Source of the DNA: a virus
Virus record (IMG/VR): IMGVR_UViG_3300008261_000001
Location: 226,180 to 290,179 of that record
Reading direction: 5' to 3' (one strand)
DNA length: 64,000 bases
Positions 35,472 to 44,607 of this stretch are shown here, one piece after another. A program made the position numbers and the translations under genes. Position 1 is the first letter of the stretch; each line of letters starts with the position of its first letter. A model generated the notes under the pieces. It was not told where the DNA came from. It worked only from the letters and a program-made list of their open reading frames with translations, and made no database searches.

Positions 35472-38400
35472 ATGGCGAATGACAACTATGGATCGAGCGT
35501 AAGTAGAACACTAGCCACGGACAACACTCGTTTTTCTGGCGTTGTGTGGCAAGCAGGGAAACCACCCCTCGACTCAGAGCTAAACCTCGTGGGTCAACTC
35601 GCTTGGGAAAACCAAGCGGATATGCTCAGAACTCTGACGCATAGCGGATTTTTACTAGACCCTCGCAACCCACAACAAGATTTTGTATTCGACCCCCTCT
35701 GGTCGAACTACTTTGAAGTGGGGAACTCGACAACACCACTTCATGCCTTAGTTAACGGTTGGGTTATCCCCTTAGCAGGAAGCGACTCCGACAACTCTGT
35801 TCTACCGCTGTCTATTAAGCTACCTCCGCCCCCAGCCACAGGCTCTAGAACTGACTTTGTGTTCCTAGAGGTGTGGAAGGCTATCATACCTGAGGGTGTG
35901 GCGAGCGTGATTAAGCCTGCTGACGGATTCATTTACGAGAGAGGAAATGTCGTAAATGGAAAGGCAGTAGAAGACGAGCTAGTCGATCCTGAGGTTGGCT
36001 TTGAAACCACAAAGCGTGTGCAAGTGCAGTACCGCATAAGGGTCGAAGCAGGTGTGGACTTAACCACCTATGTGGAAGGCTTCTACCCTAGCCTCTATGG
36101 GCAAGGTCCTAGCTCGGTAGCCAGTGGGGGGGAGTTCTTAAATGACACCTCGGATAAAGGACTTTGGAGGTCTGTACACACAGATACGGCAGATGGCTAT
36201 GTGTACGCCTTGCCCATAGGGGCTGTCTTTAGACGGAACTCAACTCCGTATTTAATGAAAGACCCCACAGGTGGTAATCAAAACGGAGCGGTCAATCGCA
36301 AGCCCTCATCATCTTCTGTAGATGACGCAACTATCCTTGTGCAAGCAGAGCTAGGTTCTCAACTATCCGCTTCGTACACGGGTAGCTTTGGTTTATCCAA
36401 TTTGGAGAACTCTGGTATAGATGACGCGGACTTTATGGATACAAATCCTCGTTTGTTGGTCATAGGTGAGGGTTTGGAAGCTGAAGTGGTGGCTATAACG
36501 GCAGTAGGTAGTACCTCTGTGACTATATCGGAGAGGGGCAGAGCAGGAACTCAAGCGAAGCTACACACAGCAGGTGCAAAAGTATCCGTTTATAACGGCA
36601 GACCAGATGGTAAGTACGCGGACGAGATACACCCACTAGATTTCTTAGACATGAGACACGCAGTTCGTGTGGGCGAGTGGGACTATCAGTCCATGCTTGT
36701 TAACGCTGTCTCAGATTTGTTAAATAACAATTTACGCACTACACAGAAGCAGAACTCTTTAGGGGCGGATAGTAGGGGTGTGTGTGTAGAGGAGGTGAGC
36801 CTATTGCACCATACGGCAGTGAACAATACGCATAAGCTAGATGCTCCGAACGGCATAAGAAGCGTATGGTCAGATGGTGCAGTAGCTCAGTATGGGATAA
36901 CGCTGTATTTAGACCCAAGTGTGGCTGTGGACACAAGGGGTTTATCTACCGCAACTCTGGACTCTACAGAGGCAGGATTCTGGGCTATTGGTGCTGATGT
37001 ACAACCCAATGCCTTCTTATATCCATCAGGTTTGGATAAGGGCTCGGTTATATTCCTCTCTTTGGATAACTCAGAGGGCAATATATCTTATGGGGTGAAG
37101 GGTACTACGCCCAACAAAAGGGGTGTGAGGCTCATCTCTCCTCTAGAGAACTCTTATGAGAGTCGTTATTACAACACAGCACCTCCTGTAAAGATAGAGC
37201 TAAAGGGCGATGAAACCGAGTATTATCCAAAATCTACGGAGCAGTACGAAGCTCCGTTTGTCGTGTTGGGAGATCAGCTTAGTTCTGTAGACTTCTTAGC
37301 GGATACGACCAACAACATAGCGACTCTGTATTTGTCTGAGGTTAACTACTCTTCAGCGAGCCATGAGTCTCTTGGGACATTCGACAATCAGATTAAGGTG
37401 TATGCTTTTAAGACGGGGACCACTTACAACTCCGTGTGGGCATCCACGAGCCTATACAGTGGAGAGACAACTTACACTGATCTGATTCTTAAGAGTGGAG
37501 AGGACTTATCTGGTCGTAGTTCTGAGCTTTATGCTTTGGTGTATGGAGATCCGAACAATCAAGACAACAATGGCTTGTTTAGGGTTATCTCAGCGGGCGT
37601 GGTAAACGAGACAACCTTTTACACCAATACTTCGGGTGCGGTATGGACACCTGCGGACAGAGAAGAATGGATAGTTTGTTTACCTGTGGGTGACAACTCG
37701 GCAAGAACACCCGTTAACTCTGGTGTGAGTTTGACTTTGGAACTGAGGACTCAGCACCTCAGAGACACGGATACTTCGGCAGTTATTGCCATCACCTCTT
37801 CTGATTTAGCCACCTCAGATCCGTTTTACTTGAGCTTTGCTATCCAATATCCTGCGGGACTCGGTGGTACAGCGAGCGTAGCGGATGACATTCACTTCAT
37901 AGGTGTCCAACCATCGGATACAACTTCGTTTCTTAGGAACGCTATTTCCGCTTTAGACCCAACACCAGGTGAAGTACCCTCTCTCAATACAGATGAGATC
38001 GCCTTACCAAGTAAGAATCACATCAGCTTCTGGAACAGACTTGGGAGCAATGGATGGGGTACGAGAGCTGGTTTGAACTTGGTTTATGGCGGTCGTGTTG
38101 TAAATAACGAGATAGACAGAGAGAGCGAAGCGTTTTATGATGCGGGAAGTAAGACGCTTTTATTACAGGCTTATCAGAATAAGTCTGTTATTCTCCACAC
38201 AAAGCAACAGGCGAGTGCTGTAATCCCCTCTGCATATGCAGACTCAACCCCAACGGATGACGCTGGTATCTTCGAGACGACTCATAGGGGTGTGTTTATC
38301 CTCCCTCAGACGGTCATGCCTCGGTTTGGCAGACAAGATATCCCAATGCACACCTATTTAGGGAGTGGGGACTCGTTTTTGAGTGGGCTTAACCACTTAT

Positions 38401-40640
38401 TTACGGATGTGAGTGGAAACACAGACACTGTGTTTAACCTGATCGGTGGGCGTGATAACAACGGAACAGCCAATGTGTATCCAATGTTGTTCGACACAGC
38501 AGGTACAACCTATGGCTTGTACGACTCGACCTTATCCTCGGGTGCTTTTACGCTCACGAGTCGTAAGGTGAGCTTATCTGTGCCTTCAAGCGATTTTGGA
38601 GCTATCCTAAAGGGCATAGAGTTACCTGCCTTCGTAGGGATTGCCCGTGTGTATGGTGTGTATGAGAGATCAAACTACGATGCCAATCTAGGTCAAGGCG
38701 GTGGACATGACTCGACTAGGATAAACCCTGTCGTAGCCGTCACAAACGGAACCGTAGTGAATCTGCTGAGAACCGATGCTTCTGAGTTCACCATGTACAT
38801 CAGAGAGGGCGGTGCAGATGCCGATGTGGGCGAGACAGGTTGCCACACCTATGTGCTTACTGAACACGCGGTGGACATAACACGCATCCCCACATGGAGC
38901 GAGGGTACTGCTTTTGAGGACTATGACTATGTTGTAGAGGCGGTGGTGTTCGGTTTTGCTCAGAACTTCATCAACGAGAACCGTTTTGTGATGATGAGGA
39001 ACCACAGCGGTCTTGGCACAACGCTATCCTCAACAGACGACATAACTGCTCGCATAGGTGCTTGCATACCCTACGCTTTACCTTTGGGGGCAGAGGTGGG
39101 TGTGGCTTACAGAAGAACTCCCTATCAAGGAAATGTGTATCACACACAGACAAGTGTGGGGTTGAATGATGACGATCAGATGGTTCCATATGGGAGAATA
39201 GACAGGGATGACGCATACAGCTTTAGTTCCCCTCGTCTACAAGACACCCCCACAACGGAAAACATCAACTTATCCAATCCCAAAAAGCTCCAAGTCCTCG
39301 CCACGATGGATTTCTACACGACCCTCGGTACGGGCGGAATCGGAGGGAGTTTCTATCCCTCTACGCTACACGATATTGGATACCACACATTGGATAGAAT
39401 CCCAAGTAGTGTTGGGTCACTTCACCCTCAGACCTTGAGTGGTGCTTTCAACACAGCAACCGCAGGGGTTAAGGGTTTTGTGTCTTTGTTCTTGATGGCG
39501 AACGCACACGGACGCTATAACGATGCCTCCGATGGTCTTGTCGTCACCTTAACGGATAGTAAACTCAACACCACGAATACTATCCAATATAACACACTAG
39601 GGGCAACGACCGTAGAAGAGGCAGTGCTTCTTATTCAAAAAGAGATGTTGTTGTTAGAGCCCTCTTACAAGGCATACATCATAAAGGGCTTTACAGAGGC
39701 GGATACGAAGAAATACTTCTGCCTTTTAATCGAGGCACCTACTTCAGACAAGACACATGAGATAAGCGTATCCCTATCTATTGGTGGAAAGACCTCCCCT
39801 TATGTGGGGCAAGATTTTCAGTTATTTGAGGGCATAAGAGAAATGCCCTTACAGATGTTATTTAACTCGTATGTTGAGGCTCGTTTACCAAGCGTTCTGA
39901 GAACCGCAACTAGGGCGAGTTTTGTAGAGTCTAAGCCCATAGTATCCAATGCTGGGACTGGAGACATCCCCCTCTCTCTTGTAGGACTAACAAGTCGTCT
40001 TCCTCTTGGGGTATTGGTGCGTGACTTCGATTTCTTATGTGAGGACATCTTAAACGATGGTTCGAGCTATCTTGGATCTAGTTTGGGGCAAGTGGGTGTA
40101 AGAGCTTTATCTGTACCCGTGAACGAGTTCGGTCTCCCCTACACTCAAATAGGTGGTTTGGTTGGAGATGTTATCCATTTATGTGACGGAGATCGGCTCG
40201 TTTATAATAAGTGGAATGGTTTGAGCGGTAGCAAGAACTATCTTATTGCCCGAGGTGGGGGTAGCGTCTATGGAATCAGCGGAGATAATCCAGGTGCTCC
40301 TTTATCCTATTCTGTCACCTCGTTTGGGCAGTCGGATAACCCTGTACTTAAGGGTTCGGCTTTAGCTTGTCGTGCTATGCTCGTTCGGAACTACGAGGAG
40401 ACCAACCCTGTATCTGGAGGACTTGTCTCTAGGGGTGATGAGATACAGCTTGTGATTGTAACAAATTGTGTTGATGGCACAACCTCGACAGGGGTATCTC
40501 TCAGTGGAGAGATTTCTCCATCTGGTTATGGAGAGGGGTATGCTTCAGCGGATAGATTTAGAGTAAAGGGTTTGCCTTTAGTAAAGACACACTCAGACCT
40601 CGGTGCTAGTAGCGTAAGACCTGCTCCATATAACCCTTAA
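35472..40640 (+). CDS. Giant tail adhesin with LDSELNL N-terminal domain
   Basis: 1722 residues. The N-terminal 430 residues match those of the 25864-29064 protein in order: PPLDSELNL, RTDFVFLEVW, KRVQVQYRIRV, DGYVYALPIGAVFRRN, then NGRPDGKYADEIHPLDFLDMR. The rest is different: long, beta rich, with no recognised lyase or depolymerase motif. Near the C-terminus RGDEIQLVIVTNC resembles the RKGEVVLVVFVKTN segment of the shorter paralogue. Shared ends with different middles suggest two fibres mounted on a common base. Confidence 0.7.
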   Translation: MANDNYGSSVSRTLATDNTRFSGVVWQAGKPPLDSELNLVGQLAWENQADMLRTLTHSGFLLDPRNPQQDFVFDPLWSNYFEVGNSTTPLHALVNGWVIPLAGSDSDNSVLPLSIKLPPPPATGSRTDFVFLEVWKAIIPEGVASVIKPADGFIYERGNVVNGKAVEDELVDPEVGFETTKRVQVQYRIRVEAGVDLTTYVEGFYPSLYGQGPSSVASGGEFLNDTSDKGLWRSVHTDTADGYVYALPIGAVFRRNSTPYLMKDPTGGNQNGAVNRKPSSSSVDDATILVQAELGSQLSASYTGSFGLSNLENSGIDDADFMDTNPRLLVIGEGLEAEVVAITAVGSTSVTISERGRAGTQAKLHTAGAKVSVYNGRPDGKYADEIHPLDFLDMRHAVRVGEWDYQSMLVNAVSDLLNNNLRTTQKQNSLGADSRGVCVEEVSLLHHTAVNNTHKLDAPNGIRSVWSDGAVAQYGITLYLDPSVAVDTRGLSTATLDSTEAGFWAIGADVQPNAFLYPSGLDKGSVIFLSLDNSEGNISYGVKGTTPNKRGVRLISPLENSYESRYYNTAPPVKIELKGDETEYYPKSTEQYEAPFVVLGDQLSSVDFLADTTNNIATLYLSEVNYSSASHESLGTFDNQIKVYAFKTGTTYNSVWASTSLYSGETTYTDLILKSGEDLSGRSSELYALVYGDPNNQDNNGLFRVISAGVVNETTFYTNTSGAVWTPADREEWIVCLPVGDNSARTPVNSGVSLTLELRTQHLRDTDTSAVIAITSSDLATSDPFYLSFAIQYPAGLGGTASVADDIHFIGVQPSDTTSFLRNAISALDPTPGEVPSLNTDEIALPSKNHISFWNRLGSNGWGTRAGLNLVYGGRVVNNEIDRESEAFYDAGSKTLLLQAYQNKSVILHTKQQASAVIPSAYADSTPTDDAGIFETTHRGVFILPQTVMPRFGRQDIPMHTYLGSGDSFLSGLNHLFTDVSGNTDTVFNLIGGRDNNGTANVYPMLFDTAGTTYGLYDSTLSSGAFTLTSRKVSLSVPSSDFGAILKGIELPAFVGIARVYGVYERSNYDANLGQGGGHDSTRINPVVAVTNGTVVNLLRTDASEFTMYIREGGADADVGETGCHTYVLTEHAVDITRIPTWSEGTAFEDYDYVVEAVVFGFAQNFINENRFVMMRNHSGLGTTLSSTDDITARIGACIPYALPLGAEVGVAYRRTPYQGNVYHTQTSVGLNDDDQMVPYGRIDRDDAYSFSSPRLQDTPTTENINLSNPKKLQVLATMDFYTTLGTGGIGGSFYPSTLHDIGYHTLDRIPSSVGSLHPQTLSGAFNTATAGVKGFVSLFLMANAHGRYNDASDGLVVTLTDSKLNTTNTIQYNTLGATTVEEAVLLIQKEMLLLEPSYKAYIIKGFTEADTKKYFCLLIEAPTSDKTHEISVSLSIGGKTSPYVGQDFQLFEGIREMPLQMLFNSYVEARLPSVLRTATRASFVESKPIVSNAGTGDIPLSLVGLTSRLPLGVLVRDFDFLCEDILNDGSSYLGSSLGQVGVRALSVPVNEFGLPYTQIGGLVGDVIHLCDGDRLVYNKWNGLSGSKNYLIARGGGSVYGISGDNPGAPLSYSVTSFGQSDNPVLKGSALACRAMLVRNYEETNPVSGGLVSRGDEIQLVIVTNCVDGTTSTGVSLSGEISPSGYGEGYASADRFRVKGLPLVKTHSDLGASSVRPAPYNP

Positions 40641-40647
40641 GAGGCTT

Positions 40648-40857
40648 ATGAGAACCGCCAACGATAAACAAAGACCATTAGACCATTGCACAGGTTGTGG
40701 TAAGAGACTTCCCGAAACAAGGAGAGGTTGGGGGCTTGTTTGGGACGATGGGTCCGGATTTTGTGCAAAATGCTTATACGACATAAGGGTAAAAATAGGA
40801 TACTTTGAGCGTATAGATAAGACCTACGCTCCTAAAAGACGCAAGGATTATAAGTAA
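40648..40857 (+). CDS. Small zinc-finger protein
   Basis: 69 residues. CTGC near 14-17 and CAKC near 38-42 make a CxxC...CxxC ribbon with GWGLVWDDGSG between. Lys/Arg-rich tail. It starts eight bases after the giant adhesin gene. Probably binds zinc and perhaps nucleic acid. Confidence 0.65.
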   Translation: MRTANDKQRPLDHCTGCGKRLPETRRGWGLVWDDGSGFCAKCLYDIRVKIGYFERIDKTYAPKRRKDYK

Positions 40858-40910
40858 AATGTGGAGTCTCGGTAAGGTATAAAATACATACCTTCTTTAG
40901 AGAGCCCCAC

Positions 40911-41216
40911 ATGACAAAATGGATAACACCCCTAGCTAGTAGTAATCAGATTTACGATGTTGTCTCTTCCATGTTCTCACAGCCCTATGAGAAATCTAGT
41001 CTAAGTCGCTTATCCGTCTTGGGCTTCTCTATCAGTAGAACAGATAGGGGCGTTATCTTAATGAGTAGGGGATTATCCACCTACATAAATGAGGTGACCG
41101 AAAATGAAAACGCCTTGTATGTTGGCTCAGACGGCAGAACATACAAGGCGTTAGAAGAGGCGATTGTGGGGCTATTCGAGCCTCATCTGAGGGCTGAGGT
41201 GTCTAGGAGGCTTTAG
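40911..41216 (+). CDS. Hypothetical protein
   Basis: 101 residues, mixed alpha/beta, no recognised motif. A GGTATAAAATACATACC stretch about 30 bases upstream is both A/T rich and a short inverted repeat and may be its promoter. The stop overlaps the stop of the convergent gene by three bases (TTAG). Confidence 0.55.
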   Translation: MTKWITPLASSNQIYDVVSSMFSQPYEKSSLSRLSVLGFSISRTDRGVILMSRGLSTYINEVTENENALYVGSDGRTYKALEEAIVGLFEPHLRAEVSRRL

Positions 41217-41572
41217 TCCTCGTCAATAATGCTCTCGACCTTAGCGTCTTGAATATTAGCGTCTTGAACCTTCGAGGGTGCTGGCAAGAGCTTCACATCG
41301 AGGGTAGCACCGAACAACTGACGCTTAGAGAGCATACGGATAGTGTCCGAGTCCCACTCCTCGACATTGTAGTAGTCCGTGTCCTCAAAGTCGAACATAT
41401 CCGTATTCGTGAGGGGGAGCTTCAGAGCCTCGATCTTGGAGGGGGCAAAGTCGGTGCGGAGGATCTTGTACTCCCCCTCGTCATCGGACTTGGCTGAAAG
41501 CACAATCCCAAAGGAAAACTGATCCTTGTTCGCTGTGTTTAAGAAAAAGGATAAACCGCGTCTAGGCTTCAT
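41213..41572 (-). CDS. Hypothetical acidic protein
   Basis: 119 residues; ATG with GAGG upstream. Beta-rich N-terminus and an acidic tail. No family recognised. The 158 bp upstream to the next plus-strand gene form a divergent region with no other gene. Confidence 0.55.
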   Translation of the reverse strand: MKPRRGLSFFLNTANKDQFSFGIVLSAKSDDEGEYKILRTDFAPSKIEALKLPLTNTDMFDFEDTDYYNVEEWDSDTIRMLSKRQLFGATLDVKLLPAPSKVQDANIQDAKVESIIDED

Positions 41573-41730
41573 AAAACCTCGCTCAAGGGTTAAGGGTTCG
41601 TGCTTTTACTTATAGAAAAAGCAGAATCCAACCACCGAAAACTCGAACTTGAAAACTTGTACTTTTTTCATCCCAACCCTCGAAGCTCTATATTAGAGGG
41701 GGCAACCAACAGACACACAAAGGATGTTGC

Positions 41731-42042
41731 ATGGCTACGAAACGCAAGCTCCCCCTCCCCCTCAAGGATCACAACCCCACAGCCGACTCTTTTTGGCAGA
41801 GTCGCCCACGCACCATGTCTTCAGAGCAGGCTTTTTACGCTGTTTATCTGTGGGCGACGAACACATGGAGCTGGCAGGAGTTTTGCCTCAAGGGCGACCC
41901 AGTCCTCTCAGCCCTCAACCCCTTAAGCAAGGATCAAACTAAGCTCTTCCTTGAGGTGACGGACGACTCCCGTTGGGAGTGGGGCGACATCTCTAAGATT
42001 GCAGAGGAGAACTATGCTCGCCTCGTATCTCCCCACCCCTAA
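41731..42042 (+). CDS. Hypothetical tryptophan-rich small protein
   Basis: 103 residues from ATG with AGGA upstream. Contains SSEQAFYAVYLWATNTWSW and several further Trp residues. Probably a compact helical soluble protein. It converges on the gene ending at 42064. No family recognised. Confidence 0.55.
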   Translation: MATKRKLPLPLKDHNPTADSFWQSRPRTMSSEQAFYAVYLWATNTWSWQEFCLKGDPVLSALNPLSKDQTKLFLEVTDDSRWEWGDISKIAEENYARLVSPHP

Positions 42043-42063
42043 GACCACCAACGACTATGGCAT

Positions 42064-42408
42064 CTAAGGGTTAAGGGGCTTCTGACACCACAAGGTGCGT
42101 ATAGTCTCTAACACCCTATTGCCAAAGTCTTCTGTGTCTTGAGCAATGTGATCGTACTCAAGGATGAACTGAGTTTTTCCATTATATACGCTCACGACTA
42201 GCTCCTCACTATCTGGGTCGAAGTCTGGGTCGTGGTCGGAGCGGAAAACTATTTGCACCCATACAGTGTTCTGTAGGTGCATGGTCAGCAAGGGTAGGCT
42301 TTGGTCTAGGATAAATCCAGCTTCACCGAGCATGAGGGGTAAAGCTCTGATGTAAAAGAGGGGTGTGCAGACCCTCTTTCCATTTTCTATTTTGCTGAAG
42401 TTAGTCAT
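42064..42408 (-). CDS. Small protein of a three-copy paralogous family
   Basis: 114 residues. NGKRV near 8-12, GEAGF near 29-33 and an ending of TEDFGNRVLETIRTLW parallel the two genes at 63228-63611 and 63617-63994 (GKRV, ECGF, and TEDFF...FLRESW or FYKRLG...FLRESW). The fold is probably alpha/beta. Function unknown. It overlaps the upstream gene by eight bases. Confidence 0.6.
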   Translation of the reverse strand: MTNFSKIENGKRVCTPLFYIRALPLMLGEAGFILDQSLPLLTMHLQNTVWVQIVFRSDHDPDFDPDSEELVVSVYNGKTQFILEYDHIAQDTEDFGNRVLETIRTLWCQKPLNP

Positions 42409-42694
42409 CTAAGAGCTTTAAGAGGCAGTCATTGAGCCTCTCTCCAGACACGGACTTGTTGTTGAATATAACCACCCAACGATAGTCTTCGAAGGCTAGT
42501 GAAAACACCTCGGGTTGCCGAGATAGCAGAAGGGATAGAAGGCAGCCTGTGTTAGCAGGGTCAAGGGGGTCTATTCCGTTTGGTCTCCACTTTTGAGCGT
42601 CTTGGTTTCCATTAGAGGCTCTCCAAGTTCCATCGAAGTTTTGTTGGTGTACTCTCCACCCATTAGCGTCTAACATACCAGCAAGAAATCTCAT
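42401..42694 (-). CDS. Hypothetical protein
   Basis: 97 residues, with an alpha/beta pattern and no recognised motif. It is translationally coupled to the downstream paralogue-family gene and follows the primase-like gene by 27 bases. It may be a more distant member of the same small-protein family. Confidence 0.5.
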   Translation of the reverse strand: MRFLAGMLDANGWRVHQQNFDGTWRASNGNQDAQKWRPNGIDPLDPANTGCLLSLLLSRQPEVFSLAFEDYRWVVIFNNKSVSGERLNDCLLKLLDD

Positions 42695-42721
42695 GGTGTT
42701 TATCCTATTGGTGAGTTTATT

Positions 42722-43393
42722 TTAATAGAAGAGCTTTTTGAGGGCTTGTAGCCCACCAGCTTTCCAAACTTCCCCAGGGTCTTTTCCTCTGTACTTCCAT
42801 TGTACGGATCGGATGCCGATGTCTGTCATTTGCTTGTGTAGCCAAGCTGATTTTTTACGACCTGTTTCATCGTTATCGTAGCAGATATATATAGTGGACA
42901 GAGGCGTGTAAAACTGAGCAATGGTAGCTAGGGTGTTTGAGTCCATACCTGCTCTGAGTGTGGAACACACAGCGTCTGTGGGGGGTATGGATTTCTCGAC
43001 TGCTATAAGGTCAAAAACGCCTTCGACTATCCAAAGGTCGTTTCCCTCCCACAAAGCGTTCAGTGCTTTTTCACTGCCGAGTAGGTAGGGGTTCCATTGG
43101 GATTTTGGTGTTCTGTACTGAAGAACTTTCTTTTGTCCCTCAGCGTCTATGGAACGCACCTCAAGACCGAGTATCTCACCACGGGGGGATGTGATCGGAA
43201 TAATCAGATGGTCTTTGATGCGTTCGCCTAAAGAGCCGAACATGGCTTTGAAGCGTGGGTCTTGGATCTGATCGTGGGGTATCCAAGAGTGAAAGGATAT
43301 TGAAGATTGGCTATCTACACCCCTAGAGGCTAGATAGGGCTTGTAAGCCTCTAGGGGTGAACCGAGTCCTTTTCGTAGCCAACCATCGTCCAT
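42722..43393 (-). CDS. DnaG-type primase core with Toprim domain, zinc domain missing
   Basis: 223 residues. LIIPITSPRGEILGLEVRSI (63-82) is the start of the RNA-polymerase-like core. E124 in WIVEGVFD and D173/D175 in CYDNDETG are the Toprim metal residues, and YRGKDPGEVW near 200 closes the domain. The N-terminal CHC2 zinc-binding domain and the C-terminal helicase-binding domain are absent. It could prime phage replication on its own, rely on a separate zinc protein, or be a relic. It follows the lysozyme-like gene by only three bases. Confidence 0.8.
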   Translation of the reverse strand: MDDGWLRKGLGSPLEAYKPYLASRGVDSQSSISFHSWIPHDQIQDPRFKAMFGSLGERIKDHLIIPITSPRGEILGLEVRSIDAEGQKKVLQYRTPKSQWNPYLLGSEKALNALWEGNDLWIVEGVFDLIAVEKSIPPTDAVCSTLRAGMDSNTLATIAQFYTPLSTIYICYDNDETGRKKSAWLHKQMTDIGIRSVQWKYRGKDPGEVWKAGGLQALKKLFY

Positions 43394-43396
43394 TTT

Positions 43397-44152
43397 TTAT
43401 CCGTTATTCTGACTAACCGCCCAAGAAGGAGCCTCGGCTTCTCCTTTTTTAACTTTAAGGGCGAGTTCGTATCCCGCTTTATAGACATCGGCTTGAGAGT
43501 TCATTGGTTTTCCTTGAATACCATCTAGATAGCCTTGAACCATCTCTACGGGGGTAGCGGAGGCGGGGGTGCCTGTTCTCATCATAGCCATGTTTTGTAC
43601 TCCTTTATCTGAGCAGGTGACGATTTTATATTGGAAGTAGGTTATCCAATAATCGAGTCTCTTTTTATACCAAGCATCGCAAGTGCCGTTGATACCACTC
43701 TGATGGTGGCACGGATGTAAGTCCTTATCGTCGAACAAAGTTAAGAACTTTTTCATCACTTCGACTGAGTACTTGGTGTTGGGGTTTTTGAGCTTAACGC
43801 ACTCCTTTTGGATAGCGTCTTTATGCTCTTCTGGTTTCCAACCGTTCCAATGCCCCCTAGTGAACTGAGGGTACGAGTACCTAGCGTGTATTTGAAACAC
43901 ACCGCAAGCTCGTCCATTATCTCCTCTGTTCACATTAGGACGGATACGGCTTTCCATCCAAGCGAGAGCGAGAAGTCTGGGGTCTGGGTTTCCATCTTCC
44001 CATGCGTGTTGGAGCAATCGAATCTGATCGGAGTAGTTCGCAGGCTTAGAGTAGTGGAACTTCCAATTTGGTTCGATGTTTACCCGAGACGCATACTGAA
44101 GGGAATCCATCATACAATGGAAAGATAGGGTTAAGATTAAGAGATGAGGCAT
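43397..44152 (-). CDS. Secreted SLT/lysozyme-like transglycosylase
   Basis: 251 residues from the ATG with GAGGA seven bases upstream. Residues 4-20 (LLILTLSFHCMMDSLQY) look like a weak signal or anchor segment. E67 in ALAWMESRI with GRACGVFQIHA (80-90) is the SLT/goose-lysozyme catalytic helix and loop. Four cysteines further on may pair. The tail is Gln/Ser rich. It would cut glycan strands during entry or lysis. It is one of three murein-active proteins in the window. Confidence 0.75.
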   Translation of the reverse strand: MPHLLILTLSFHCMMDSLQYASRVNIEPNWKFHYSKPANYSDQIRLLQHAWEDGNPDPRLLALAWMESRIRPNVNRGDNGRACGVFQIHARYSYPQFTRGHWNGWKPEEHKDAIQKECVKLKNPNTKYSVEVMKKFLTLFDDKDLHPCHHQSGINGTCDAWYKKRLDYWITYFQYKIVTCSDKGVQNMAMMRTGTPASATPVEMVQGYLDGIQGKPMNSQADVYKAGYELALKVKKGEAEAPSWAVSQNNG

Positions 44153-44153
44153 C

Positions 44154-44330
44154 TCATTCCTCGTGGGGATTTGGGAGCTTCTCTGATGTATGTGATCGAA
44201 AATGGAAATCCTCACGGGGTACGCGGAGGGGGGTACGCTTCCATATTCCTTTGTATTTCAGTCCGAGCAACACCCCATTTGAGTACTTCTCGGAGCTTGG
44301 ATACATCGTGTCGGCTAGTTGAAAGAGCAT
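44154..44330 (-). CDS. Small hypothetical protein upstream of the transglycosylase
   Basis: 58 residues from the ATG at 44330, with AAGGTG four bases upstream. The stop lies one base before the transglycosylase ATG, which would fit coupling. No motif. Coding status is only moderately supported because of its size. Confidence 0.4.
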   Translation of the reverse strand: MLFQLADTMYPSSEKYSNGVLLGLKYKGIWKRTPLRVPREDFHFRSHTSEKLPNPHEE

Positions 44331-44607
44331 AAGCACCTTATGGTGAGATAGTCAGGTGCTTATATAAGATATGGGGCATCAACCCCACATCTAGACTAGT
44401 GTTCATCGCTATCTCGAAAAGACTTCGGATAGTCTTCGGATTGTTTAACTCCTTTACGCTGAGATCGGTTGTGGCGGTGTTAAAAAGGGGTTTAGTCTGC
44501 ATCTAACTAGAACCTTGCTTCATTTTAGATTTGACTCCCCTTGATTTATGGTTAATAACCTCGTATCCATTTCATACCCCTACCCCCCCACCATAAGAGA
44601 GTAAAGC
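44331..44607. other. Divergent intergenic region before the sigma factor gene
   Basis: 277 bp without a gene. It contains an imperfect hairpin near 44369-44394 (AGATATGGGG against CCCCACATCT), a local repeat of a GACTTCGGAT-like word near 44427-44451 and an A/T-rich stretch near 44535-44560. Promoters for both flanking operons probably lie here. None matches GTTTATA exactly. Confidence 0.5.

Noticed and set aside
38688-39005. Minus-strand open frame inside the 1722-residue adhesin
   Set aside because: Histidine-rich shadow of codon bias in a continuous plus-strand gene.
44068-44332. Plus-strand open frames over the transglycosylase start
   Set aside because: Weak starts, no family likeness, and they lie antisense to a gene with a catalytic motif and ribosome site.
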